A stretch of 25,868 nt of DNA, taken from assembly GCA_026260175.1 (NCBI GenBank), contig JAKCWW010008575.1, positions 1 to 25,868 on the forward strand, written 5' to 3'. This document shows, in pieces, positions 10,598 through 20,117 of the stretch. Numbering within the stretch: the stretch's first letter is position 1; the number at the start of each line of letters is the position of its first letter. A program made the position numbers and the translations under genes. This DNA comes from Reticulitermes lucifugus. Its lineage: Eukaryota; Arthropoda; Insecta; Blattodea; Rhinotermitidae. Below the pieces are notes generated by a model. It was not told where the DNA came from, made no database searches, and saw nothing but the letters and a program-made list of their open reading frames with translations.

Positions 10598-10715
10598 ATC
10601 ATGAGTTTTAGTCAAAACCAATAAATGCACAAGATCATTAACAAGTATAAGATGTATTTACAACTCCTACATATGTTTCGGTAAATAAATTGCCATCCTC
10701 AGGGGGTATTATCAA
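10598..10715 (-). repeat. ribozyme-bearing repeat, family A, single copy
   Basis: On the minus strand the ribozyme motif (10706-10664) is followed by a tail containing AAATACATCTTA, TTAATGATCTTGTGCAT, TGGTTTTGACT and ending near CTCATGA. The two arms of the foldback at 16972-17137 share this tail nearly phrase for phrase, so the three are one family. No protein-coding part is attached. Confidence 0.7.
10664..10706 (-). ncRNA. hammerhead ribozyme-like motif, family A
   Basis: Minus strand threads as a type I hammerhead. Helix I is CCCC (10706-10703) with GGAG (10667-10664), three pairs and one C-A mismatch. The core CTGAGGA is 10702-10696, followed by an extra T (10695). Helix II is GGCAA with TTACC (one C-A mismatch). 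GAAA is 10679-10676 and helix III is the palindrome ACATATGT. The cleavage-site residue would be A (complement of 10668). All invariant core bases are present. Activity is untested. Confidence 0.6.
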
Positions 10716-10850
10716 GGAACTTCAAGCACTTATTACATTCAAATACACAATAGTTGGTTTTACAGTAGAAATATTTACGCAGCTCACAATGTTGAAATAT
10801 ATAGATGCATAAAACTGTAAAATTAAAAATAATAATAATATTGTTACGCG

Positions 10851-10854
<4 letters not shown>

Positions 10855-10882
<28 letters not shown>

Positions 10883-10892
10883 TGTATGTATG
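10855..10892. repeat. (TATG)n microsatellite
   Basis: About nine to ten TATG/GTAT units. They create false Tyr-Val-Cys-Met and His-Thr-Tyr-Ile repeat proteins in several frames. Confidence 0.95.
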
Positions 10893-10899
10893 TTTCGTT

Positions 10900-12140
10900 A
10901 GCAATATACACAAAGTACATCTCAGTTATGATTATCATTTTCTTGCATCGTATCAGCCTGGAGACTCGCTGATAGACAAACCCTCTTCCTTGTCTTGGCA
11001 GCCTGTTTCCTGTTTCTCTACTTGCCAGTCCGAAACAACTTCCACTTCTTCTTCTTCTTCTTCTTCTTTTTTTTTTGAAAGAATTTAAACATTCATGGGA
11101 TATTCAATTTAATATAACACCTTGGACTTTTCAAAATAAGAAACAACTGAAATGTGGCACATCCTGTCGGAAACTGTTCGACATTGCCTCAGCCCGCCGT
11201 CCGATGTTTACGTCCACCTAGCCTGTACAATGTGAGAGTCACGCAAAACCTACTCTTAGCATTATCATTCACAGTGCCAAGACGGTTGAAACCAAGCTAA
11301 TTCCAAAGCAATATATTAAACCACGATATATGTAAAAATGACCGCATACTTAATGAAGATATGCGTACATTTAAAAACTTCGATTTTCGAAAACATGCGA
11401 AACTGGCTGCAACATAAAACTGACTCACTTCACCAACATTGCAGGTTTTATGTGGCAGAAGGCCTTATTTTCTCTGTTTCCTGCGAGGCTGCACTACCAG
11501 TTTTGTCTGTAAGAGGGTAGCCAAAATTAAATTTATACCACATTCCCCCTTACTCTATTGCATCTATTTAGCGCATTCTTGCGTGGGCCCAAATGTAATT
11601 CTGTGTTTGAGCTCGAAACATATATTATATTCTCTGTCCGTTTGTTGCCTTATTAAGGATTCGTTTCTTTTTTGCAAGTACAGCCTATTTGTAAATTATT
11701 TAAGCTGTCCGTTTACCACGCTTTTTATTATTAGTTTAAGATTTGTAAATGTGTCGCTCATTATTCCATAAGCGTGGCCAGTATTTAGCATATGAGTGGC
11801 ATAGGCTGAATATTTATTATTATTTCTAATGTACCTGATGTGTTCAGAGTATCACGTTTTTAGTGCGTGGCCTTTCCGTAGTAATGACGTAAGCCGCTAC
11901 TTTCGTGCATGCTGTATTAATAGGTTGATAGTTTTTGTTTCTGGATGAAACTCTTTTTTTTGTATGTCACTTTCAGAATTATGTCCCTGAATATATTAGT
12001 AATTTTCTTCGTATATGCGCCATTATATCGTACTTAAAAGACACTCTTATTTTATTTTATTTTTCTGATTCGATATTGTTATGATGAGGGAGTGGTTTTG
12101 TAATTCTATATCCCTGTCTAAATTTTGTACGATATCTACT
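10900..12140. other. non-coding with a short (TTC)n tract
   Basis: No coding feature is supported. A (TTC)n tract followed by poly-T lies at about 11048-11078. The open frames at 11338-11520 and 11439-11771 have no recognisable motif. Confidence 0.45.
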
Positions 12141-12154
12141 TGAAAATACTTATG

Positions 12155-12234
12155 TGTCCCTGAGCATGGTCTGTTACAGACCGGAACATACTGGAAATGC
12201 TCACGGCAATAAATTTAAATAAATAAATAAAGGA
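12155..12234 (+). ncRNA. degenerate hammerhead-like motif with TAAA tail
   Basis: CTGAGCA (12160-12166), one extra T, a perfect six-pair helix II GGTCTG/CAGACC with TTA loop (12168-12182), then GGAAC in place of GAAAC, and CATACTGG. The helix is intact while the core carries two changes (G8 to C, GAAA to GGAA). It is followed by AATAAATTTAAATAAATAAA (about 12208-12230), which looks like a retroelement 3' tail. Inference: a decayed 3' end of a ribozyme-bearing element. Confidence 0.45.
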
Positions 12235-13500
12235 TTAATTTATGCATGGGTGAAAAAGTATTTTACTGAATATTGTTACATGTTCGTACACGGCACGATA
12301 TAAACATGTTCACGTTTGTAACTGCGTTTGTCCCCAAGTTTAACGAATACCGACAACATGTAAGAAAGATTCGTGTTTGGTGTTACCCTAATATATACTC
12401 GTGCTATAAACACGTATAAGCAAACACCTTGTAATATTTTGTCTTTAAGCTAATGTTTTCATCTGCTTCGTCCATCAGATCAGTAACATTCATTACAGTT
12501 ATGTAGTCAAAACTCAGATACTCAGTAGAATGGGGATACAAAAATGAAAAAAAGAGTAAAAATATTTTCGAATAAAAATATTTTCCATTTAGAGATACTA
12601 CGTAACTTGGGATTCACCTGGAGCCACTGAGGAAAATTATACCGAAATCCAATTGCGATAATCGGTGATCCAACTTAGTTTCGAAAGATAAACTTCCTTA
12701 TTACGATCTGCATTGTCACTACAGGACAAACCTGCTTGCTTACACAAACCACTGTTCCCAGATGCTTCATAACTGGCTCCGTCCTACGAACTCTCTCTCA
12801 TACGGCAATTAAGTAAATGTTCCACACGATTCACGTCCAAAAGTTAGCACGTGGTGACAGCTTCGAGACCGGAGACCAGCCTGCTGCTCTAGCCCACTTC
12901 ACAGAGGTTCACACTACTTTCACTTTACCCTGTTCGGCTTTTCGGTCATTCAAGTAACTTTCTTCTTGTCTTCAGAGAAACCAGAGCTGCAGCAGAAAGA
13001 GAAAATTACCGCATGAGTACGTTGCTTGATTCACTGTACGAGTATTCCAGTGAAACGATAATGTTACGCGCGCTGTGGCCTGTTCCTACGCACCTATCCT
13101 AGAATTCTTTAGGAAAGAATGAAGTAAACCAAGAAAATTACAACATATTAAATGACGCTGACTCAGGCTTTCGTGCTACGTTTCCGAAATCCTACACGTT
13201 GCTTCTTATTTCTGTATCTCTTTAGCTCGACTCAATGAAATATGGTGTGCGTGATGACTTGTTCTGATCGGAGAGCTCAGTCTTTGTGTTGATATGCAGT
13301 CAGTCCACGACAGGTTTAGAATAAATCACTACATTTCGGAAAGGTTCTTTTTTTAATTAAAGTGTTATATTTCATACGTTACATTTATTTGTTTCGGGGC
13401 CTTGTGTTCAAAGTTGCTTTCAGCCAAAACGTAGAAAATTAAATGTATTGAGTAAGATCTTATATATCCGTCAATCACAACACACTTGTTTAGATCTATA
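12235..13500. other. non-coding, nothing recognised
   Basis: No exon, repeat or RNA gene is supported. Confidence 0.45.
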
Positions 13501-13508
13501 TTATTTAT

Positions 13509-13547
13509 ACACAACATGTTTTGGCCACAGAAGCCATCATCAGGTAT
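13509..13547 (-). ncRNA. hammerhead ribozyme-like motif
   Basis: Minus strand threads as follows. Helix I is ATAC (13547-13544) with GTGT (13512-13509), four pairs including one U-G wobble. The core CTGATGA (13543-13537) is perfect, followed by an extra T (13536). Helix II is GGC/GCC with a loop. AAAA stands in place of GAAA (G12 to A), then helix III ACATGT and U at the cleavage site. The helix I sequence differs from that of the other copies yet still pairs. The G12 change would be expected to weaken or abolish cleavage. Confidence 0.55.
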
Positions 13548-13620
13548 CACCATAAAAATAAACAAAGAAAATTACTTTTATAGTATTAAAATTTAAATTA
13601 GATGTATTATTTTAATAATG

Positions 13621-13898
13621 GGAAAGTTGTCCCTGTGTACCCCATGAAGGCATATGGGGTAGTGAATGTATAGCCCCACTACCACTAGATGAAGGTGAGT
13701 GATCAGCTTCAAGCCCCGGCTGCTTTCTTCCATGGAAGTAGTCGTTGGTACCCACTAAATAGGAGGCTGTGTGGGCTCCAGAGCAGGTTTGGACGCTTTA
13801 GAGGAGAGATAAATCCTTTGCCCCTTGCGGGAATCGAACCACGATTCCTCGATCCTCTAGCCTAGTCATTATACTGACATAGCTACCGCTGCCTCCTC
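13621..13898 (-). mobile_element. tRNA-derived SINE, subfamily 2, full-length
   Basis: On the minus strand: a tRNA-like head with box A region GGTAGCTATGTCAGTATA, ATGACTAGGCTAGAGG, and box B GTGGTTCGATTCCC, then a body with AGCCTCCTATTTAGTGGGTA and GCAGCCGGGGCTTGAAGC. It shares block order with the main family but differs at many positions, and pairs best with the copy at 21489. An older or separate subfamily is likely. Confidence 0.8.
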
Positions 13899-14019
13899 TG
13901 TTGTTTCAGTGCAGTTCACATTAAAAATCTGGTCTAAGAAGGAGCACACCACTAATTCTGCTGCTCCATGTTACTGTTCACAATACTGCCTTCGTTTCGT
14001 GTAATGAGCTAACTTTGTG

Positions 14020-14308
14020 GGTAAAGGTAAAAGTCTCCATGTAACAAATCATGTAGGCACAGAGGGTGAATACAGGAATGTCTCTAATCTGAACTTGCGC
14101 GCTGCAGGAGGGTGGGTAGTCAACACCACGCCCCGGTCGGGGAAAGTGCCCAAGTACCCATTGTACAGCAGACTGGGTGGGCCCCTACGCCGGTATGGAA
14201 GAGCGTGGAGAAGAGAAAAATCTATTGCACACACCGGGGTTCGAACCCCGAAACCTTCAGTCCGTAGTGAGTCGCTATACAGACTACGCTATCCCGGCAA
14301 TACATATT
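14020..14308 (-). mobile_element. tRNA-derived SINE, full-length
   Basis: Minus strand starts GCCGGGATAGCGTAGTCTG (box A region), then TATAGCGACTCACTACGG, then box B GGGGTTCGAACCCC (14236-14249), a near-ideal tRNA T-arm. The body contains CCCAGTCTGCTGTACAATGG and GACCGGGGCGTGGTGTTGAC and ends in a CTTTTACCTTTAC tail. It is too long and lacks a proper acceptor stem, so it is not a functional tRNA gene. Confidence 0.85.
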
Positions 14309-14312
14309 CACG

Positions 14313-15480
14313 TGTAAGCGGTTAAAACGTCGTGCTATTATATACATTGTTTCAATAATTGTACGTAACAAAGATACATCTAGAAGATCAATATCATATA
14401 CAAGATTAAGCAAACACCATCATTAAATACACGCGTGTGGTGTTACACGTATATCCTATTGCGCAAAAATGTATTCTTTTCAGTTTATTTTAATAAATCC
14501 TCGGGCGAGGAATGAGTTCTTCAGGAGTATATGTGTGATGTCGCTTAACCTTAAAAAGGATGTGTTGTCGCTGCACTCCTGCATCTGTCTATGGGGCAGC
14601 GCTTTTGAACTCGCATGTGAAACTAAGTAGAATATTTTGATTTCTGCCACGAGATTGAAATCGGCAATTTGTGAAGCTACTGCATACAGTTGATATCAAA
14701 ATTTTGAAAACCGAAGATGTCAGATCCTGTAGTTTCAGCAAGAGCTTGGAAACCGAATCATAGCGATATTAAAAATTGCGAAAAATGAGCGACCATGACC
14801 TTTGTACGATGTGTGTCATGCTCTGCTACATATGAAGGTCAAAGATACAAAATAAGTGTTACATAAATTGCTGGAGTAATGAAAGGAAAAACAGCAATTT
14901 AAACATTACGTACTGCTTTGTGCTCATGTCACTTGATTTCCTCCAGTGCTTCCTGGAATTATCTCAGAACGACCGTTCCTGGTATACATGCGGAAGAATT
15001 AAGCTAGATTTTGGTGGGGGGGGGGGGAATTTGCAGAATATTCAAAAGGACTACAGACAGGAGACTGAAAATTGCACTGCCCAGTAAAATGAGAGCTCAT
15101 CTGCGTATATAATGAATTTCTCCCGTGACTTAAATAATCAATACACAGACGACGCGCTGTACAGTACGTTGTTTCAAAGTTTACGTTTCAGAAAGTATCC
15201 GATCAAAACGATTTGGTGCAGGCAAGTACCTTCTATTAATTTGTCTCTTTCGTATGCGGTTTCATTCACTTATTACTGCTGAACTAGCATTCGAGACGTA
15301 AATGTTTGTGGTCAGTCAGATCGGTTTGCACTACCAAGTTAAATTCGCTGATTTGGCTATAAAAGGTTTCACTTTGTACGAATTAAGTGTTTTGATTAAT
15401 TAGTTTCCCAAAAGGGGAAGGAGGTCGAAGATAATGATGGTGTGAACGATGTCTGTTTCTAAATATTGTTTATTTAATTT
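14313..15480. other. non-coding with a 12-G run
   Basis: No coding feature. A run of twelve G lies at 15016-15027, a candidate single-tract G4 or mutation hotspot. Confidence 0.5.
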
Positions 15481-15482
15481 TT

Positions 15483-15692
15483 ACGACGATATCAAGCGCA
15501 GTTGGTATGGCGACTACGTTACGGGCTGGACGGTCCGGGGATCGAATCCCGGTGAGGACGAGATTTTCAGCAAACGTCCAGACCGGCTGGGGCCTACCCA
15601 GTCTCCTGTACAATTGAACTGTGTCATTCCCGGGGGTAAAGCGGCCGGGGTGCCTTCATGGCCTGTTCTAGGGTGAACTTTACCTTTACCTT
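15483..15692 (+). mobile_element. tRNA-derived SINE with internal deletion
   Basis: The head GCGCAGTTGGTATGGCGAC and box B GGGGATCGAATCCC (15537-15550) are followed by GACGAGATTTTCAGC, GGGGCCTACCCAGTCTCCTG and CATTCCCGGGGGTAAAGCGG. The sequence then jumps from GCGGCCGGGG directly to TGCCTTCATGGCCTGTTCTA. The 23535 copy has about 75 more bases there (the CGTGGCG...CTACTCCCCCTCTG block). The tail is GAACTTTACCTTTACC. Confidence 0.85.
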
Positions 15693-15699
15693 AACAATA

Positions 15700-16965
15700 T
15701 CGTAAACTGTATAGAGTCCAGTAGTAAAAGATACAAAGGGAAGCTGTTTTTGCCTAATCTACTTAGTATATGACTCGGAAAAACTTCGAGAAAACTGTCA
15801 AAATAGACGATTTCCAGGTCGAAATTCGAAAGAGGCACCTCCTAAATACATGCCTGGGGTGTTGCCCTTATACAAGCCTGCTCTGTATGTGCAAATGTTG
15901 TTCGAATGAGCAAAACTTTCATTAGATGTATGCCTGTAAATTATTATTTGCTCGTTATTTTGTACTGCTGTGAGAGAAGAAGAATATGAAAGACGTTTCA
16001 AAAAGAGTTTATATCTTAACGCTATCTCGTAGGAGAGTTTTGAGCAGACCGTAACAATTATGACCCAATTTTTGGATACTCATTAAACTCTGTAGAAAGG
16101 TTGGAGTTGCTGAAGGTCATTCCGACGCCATTTTCACAACCTCTTCCTTGAAATGCACGGTATATCATGACGGCGTTCCCGTTTATGGATACTGAGGGCT
16201 CGTAATGGGTGTAAAGCCGCCGTAGCGTTAGCCTGGTTTCTCGTCTTCATCTAGTGTCAAGGTAAAAAATATATTAGGTTTACCTGGAAGTCTCCATACA
16301 CTTTCATGCCTATGTGTTGAGGACGGAAATGTAACTCATTTAGAGCCCACTTTACTTCTTAAGGTAAGCTTCCTGTCTAATTCCGAACCCAAGGTTTCAG
16401 CTTCGATAAAATGAACTGCGTCATTAGATCGGATCCAGTCAACATTAGGCCCACCAAATTTGAGTCACGTAAGATCAGTTTTAATGTTATTCTTCCATCT
16501 CCGTCTTGGTTTAAACGTGACAATTCCGTGACAAATTAATCCACCAGTCTTACTCGTACTGTCATAAGTCACGGAATTTTTTTTCTTTTTTACTCGGTCT
16601 GCCCCTAATGTATAAATTGAAGTGTAATTTATCTTACTTTTTAACCTTCGTGAGATCTTGGTGTTGTTATTTTAGGTTCCTTTAAAGTGAATTGCTTTTC
16701 AGATTCATTAGCATGAACAATTTTAGAACGTTAAGTTGATTGGTGGTGTTGTCCGAATAGCTCCACGTAGCTTGGTTAATGACAGGAAATTTTGAAGATC
16801 GAATATGCTTCGGCGTCTAGTGGTATGCTGTTCATCTTATTCCGCATTTTTTGTATTTATATTGTATTATACCTTCTGTGCTACACATTTCATCTTACTC
16901 TAAACTCATATTCAGGCGCTTTTTGTAAAAACTCAGTGTCTACAATACCATGTGAAAATAAACTA
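15700..16965. other. non-coding, nothing recognised
   Basis: No exon, repeat or RNA gene is supported. The open frames at 15798-16001 and 16792-17013 have no recognisable motifs. Confidence 0.45.
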
Positions 16966-16971
16966 AAGATC

Positions 16972-17137
16972 CATGAGTTTAAGTTAACACCAACTAACGC
17001 ACAAGATTATTAACAGAGTAAGATGTATTTATACCCCTACATACGTTTCGACAATTGCCGAAACTTCTGTAGGGGTACAAATACATCTTACTCTGTTAAA
17101 AATCTTGTGCGTTATTTGGTTTTAACTTAAACTCATG
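16972..17137. mobile_element. foldback element: two family-A 3' ends head to head
   Basis: Two inverted arms, 16972-17050 and 17059-17137, match at roughly nine positions in ten. Each arm is the tail of the family-A repeat (CATCTTA, CTCTGTTAA, ATCTTGTGCG...CATGA). Each begins at the ribozyme GAAAC box followed by CGTATGTAGGGG or TTCTGTAGGGG. The junction GTTTCGACAATTGCCGAAAC lies where helix II would be, so the CTGANGA half is absent from both arms. The sequence TAAAGATCCATG occurs on both sides (16964-16975 and 17169-17180) as a possible direct repeat. The RNA would fold into a long hairpin. Confidence 0.8.
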
Positions 17138-17555
17138 ATAAAATGCACGGTAAATACAATATAAAATTTAAAGATCCATGGTTTATTTTAACACGGCAGT
17201 AAGTCGAAACATGTAGCACGAATATATTGGAGGTCCATAAGAATTCTGGAATAAAATAACTGTGCAGACCGCAAGAGGAACCTCTTGATTCTGATTTACG
17301 TAACATGAAATGAATTGGAAATAGTAAGTTACGCAGCGAATGCCGTTAAATTTAATGTATTTTATCAAGGGAAAAACTTAGAGCTGTGAGTGTTTTCAAA
17401 ATAACGTAACGCGTCTCAAGCTGTGTTATCATTTCAAAGCCGGGTGTTTTGTAAAAGAAACCTTATTCTAGTCTCACATTGCCACGGCATTGTATAGTTT
17501 ATGTCAATCAAACATACAAACAGGCTTGACAGATTTGATGTTATCACAGCGGTGT
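17138..17555. other. non-coding, half ribozyme-like motif at 17205
   Basis: No coding feature. At 17205-17216, CGAAACATGTAG looks like the GAAA-helix III-cleavage-site half of the hammerhead-like motif, but no CTGANGA is found upstream. It may be a remnant or a chance match. Confidence 0.35.
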
Positions 17556-17560
17556 TGCTC

Positions 17561-17762
17561 AAAGATTCACCAAGTCTTCTGGCATATTATGCTGTGTCTT
17601 TGGCTAAGCACTGCCCAGCGTTTGTTGAATCGTAGTGCCTTGATCTTCAGGGGCAAGCAGCAATATGCTTGTACTCATTGACCCTGAAGAGGAATGCACT
17701 AAAATCCTTCGAAGCGTTGAGAAATATTGCACAGCGTAACATCTCAGAAGGTTTGAATCTTA
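17561..17762. mobile_element. foldback element: two family-B ends head to head
   Basis: Left arm 17561-17654 and right arm 17680-17762 are diverged inverted copies of one sequence. Matching phrases include AAGATTCACCAAGTCTTCTG with CAGAAGGTTTGAATCTT, and GCTGTGTCTTTGG with CACAGCGTAAC. Each arm begins with CCCTGAAGA next to the centre. In the right arm this leads through AATCCTTCGAAGCG, a damaged CTGARGA-hairpin-GAAA motif. The left arm also matches 19670-19785, a third copy in the same orientation. The centre (17655-17679) contains the small hairpin CAAGCAGCAATATGCTTG. Confidence 0.7.
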
Positions 17763-17769
17763 ATCTAAC

Positions 17770-18245
17770 TCCTTCAGAAGCTAACAGTCGCTTAGCTAGT
17801 CAAGAAATTCCCATCTTTTATGGAAACCAAAGATCATTGCCATGATCACAGCAGCACACGAAGTATAATGTATACTGTTCAAAAGATACAGATACTTTAT
17901 ACTGTTAAGAACTGCATAAGCCCTTTCTGTCACTGTTCTTGTCAGACACAAAATACACCACTACCTGGCAAGCCAGCATTTCGACGTGCGATTTTTCGCG
18001 CGTAGGATATACTCTGAAAAGAGTTCATACATTCGATGTGCTTGTCTTTATCGTGTAAGGCTCAATCTGCTAGATTAATGTGTCACTTAAAAATGACTCA
18101 CGAATGGCATAGCCTAGGGTTTCTCAAACTGGGGAACTGGAACCCCTAGAAGTACGTAAGCAGCCAAATATTTAAGCGTCATAATGCTTTTGATCACTGT
18201 ATTTCACTGCGTATTTCAGTCTGTGCAATGCTGTTTATCACCTTA
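17770..18245. other. non-coding, nothing recognised
   Basis: No exon, repeat or RNA gene is supported. Confidence 0.45.
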
Positions 18246-18248
18246 TTC

Positions 18249-18286
18249 CGCTACACGTTTCGGTATGGCCATAGTATCATCAAGCG
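18249..18286 (-). ncRNA. hammerhead ribozyme-like motif
   Basis: Minus strand threads with helix I CGC (18286-18284) and GCG (18251-18249). The core TTGATGA differs from CTGATGA by one base (C3 to T), followed by an extra T (18276). Helix II centres on TATGGCCATA. GAAA is 18261-18258, helix III is AC/GT, and the cleavage-site A is the complement of 18252. The C3 change would be expected to disable a hammerhead, since C3 pairs with G8 in active structures. Confidence 0.5.
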
Positions 18287-18322
18287 TGCGTGTCAAGTTT
18301 ACTTACTGCATTGCTCTATATA

Positions 18323-18399
18323 CAGGGTATACACAAAAGAATGGTGCGGTTTCAAAAAAAAGCTGGTTGTTACCGCACCATTCTTTTGTGTATGCCCTG
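18323..18399. mobile_element. foldback MITE with TA target site
   Basis: Inverted repeats of about 30 bp (18321-18350 and 18372-18401) differ at a single position and enclose a 21-bp spacer. Termini read CAGGGTATACAC and, inverted, CAGGGCATACAC, and TA lies on each side. This fits a Tc1/mariner-type MITE, in which TA is duplicated at insertion. The near-identity of the arms suggests recent origin or arm conversion. Confidence 0.8.
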
Positions 18400-18409
18400 T
18401 ACTATTCTT

Positions 18410-19660
18410 AAAATGCACTGATTAAAATAAAGGTTAAAATTGAAATCCTGCTGGGATTAAGTACAATGAAATGCGAATCTTCTGGCATTTATTGTTTATA
18501 GAGCTCGAAATGTCCTTACTGTCAATCCTAGTGACATCTGCCTCACTGACTATACACCTTGCAAGCGATGTTTTTGAACCTGTCACCACACTTTCTGTTC
18601 CTAAAGAGGTCTAGGATTATTTAACATATTTCGCACTGCCGACTCAGTACTGATACATGCATTAAAATGTTTTCGAGTGTCTGAACAATAATGTGAAAGC
18701 TTATTCATCAGAAAATTAGACCCTTAATTTTACGATTAGCCTACGTAGGTACTTACTTTGCGGAAGAAGCTTGTTTGGTGTATACCGACGTCAGAGCGAC
18801 TGTGTATGCGGTGTAAGTTGTGGGTTGTGCGGCTCTGTGGTGGCAGTGTTGTCTGTGTTTAAATTGCTGCATTAATACGGCGAACACGGTGTTCTGGGCG
18901 TCTGTGTAAAATTAATTTAGATGTATGCCAGTCGTCACGGCGTTATATAAGTAGTATTTTTCTAGGGCATTCACGTAAAATCCTTTCGTTGCTATCTGAA
19001 CTGTTTCCACAGTGCTCTCTATAGTCCCATAATTATGCACTATGACAACACCTTGGAAAGAGTTTCTTAATATCAACCAGTGTTTTTTAACAATCGTATG
19101 TACAAGCGATGCAATAAGCCAGCTTGACAAGCTCGCGTCATGACGATAAGACCGTACCGACAAGCGGAGTGAAATAGTGTAGCGTAATAAACAAGGTTGC
19201 ATAGATTAATATATGTTGTGAAATACGTGACGTAGGCAGCTTGCTATTGTTACGTACGTCTTCATCTGCTGCATTCACACTGACAACTCTTATCTGCATT
19301 CTGTGTTGACTCAGTAACCTTCTGCATACGACAGATGTAAGGATGACAATTATTTATATTATATGAGCATTAAAAATTGGGTTTTCCAAGTTTCTTCGTC
19401 AAGGGGGTGGGGGTAATCTATATATCTTTCAAACCTTCCAGCAGAGGGCATCAAGCCTTAAATCTATGACTCCTTTTCCTAGGTTATATGGCGTCGATAT
19501 TTGAATGACGACAGAAGAATAATAAATAAATAAACGCCCCAAGATAGCCACAGACCTCACACTTCTCCGTCTGACGGATTATATAGCCTATTTGTCGCGG
19601 ATTGAAGTCAATAAATCAACAAAGCCGAAAGCTTCAAATACAATAAATAGTACCGTGAGA
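18410..19660. other. non-coding, nothing recognised
   Basis: No exon, RNA gene or repeat is supported. The frame at 18912-19202 has no recognisable motif. Confidence 0.45.
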
Positions 19661-19664
19661 TTTG

Positions 19665-19795
19665 CGGTTCTGACAGCAGTGCTGTTCAAGCTCCCAGTCT
19701 TCTAGAATGTTACACTGTGTCGTTAGGTAAGTAGTTCCCGGCGTTTCGAAGGATCGTGGTGCCTTCGTCTTCAGGGTCAAGCAGTCTAAGAAGAA
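19665..19795 (-). repeat. family-B repeat end with CTGARGA-hairpin-GAAAC motif
   Basis: On the minus strand CTGAAGA (19774-19768) is followed by one extra C, the five-pair helix GAAGG/CCTTC, and GAAAC (19747-19743). This matches the core order of the hammerhead-like motifs, but the U and cleavage residue after helix III are missing. The same bases read in frame as PEDEGTTILRNAG and run to a TAA at 19712-19710. The motif could therefore be the C-terminal codons of an old retroelement ORF rather than a ribozyme. The segment aligns with the foldback at 17561. Confidence 0.5.
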
Positions 19796-19799
19796 TGGT

Positions 19800-20115
19800 T
19801 AAACGCGCTCCAAGGTCAACCATGCTCTCACTTCGCTGCTGCGGAACGCCTTGACCTCCAAACTTGCAACATGACGCGACGTGTATGGATTACTATACAA
19901 CGAGTAACATAATGACATTGGAGCTCGTAGGAGACGATTTAACCATCTGTATATGTAACACGGAACAACCCCAAAAGGGAATGCGGAGAGAAGGCGTGCT
20001 TAATCGCGTTGCCGTGACAAATATTCATAGATTTCTGCACTATACCACCTATCATCCCGTAAACATATTGTAGAAGATGATCAGCGTTACAGTCCAGTAT
20101 GAGCCTTATTCTTCT
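19800..20115. other. non-coding, nothing recognised
   Basis: No exon, RNA gene or repeat is supported. Confidence 0.4.
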
Positions 20116-20117
20116 TA

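Noticed and set aside
10855-10892. Repeat array as CRISPR or tandem coding repeat
   Set aside because: A simple tetranucleotide microsatellite with no spacers; the Tyr-Ile-His-Thr peptides are artefacts.
11439-11771. 110-codon frame with many hydrophobic residues
   Set aside because: No homology recognised, no splice context, and AT-rich composition alone gives such frames.
14236-14308. Functional tRNA gene
   Set aside because: Box A and box B are good, but there is no matching acceptor stem and the unit continues into the repeated SINE body.
14017-14325. 102-codon open frame
   Set aside because: It covers a minus-strand SINE; the similar frame at 23535-23795 is likewise SINE body.
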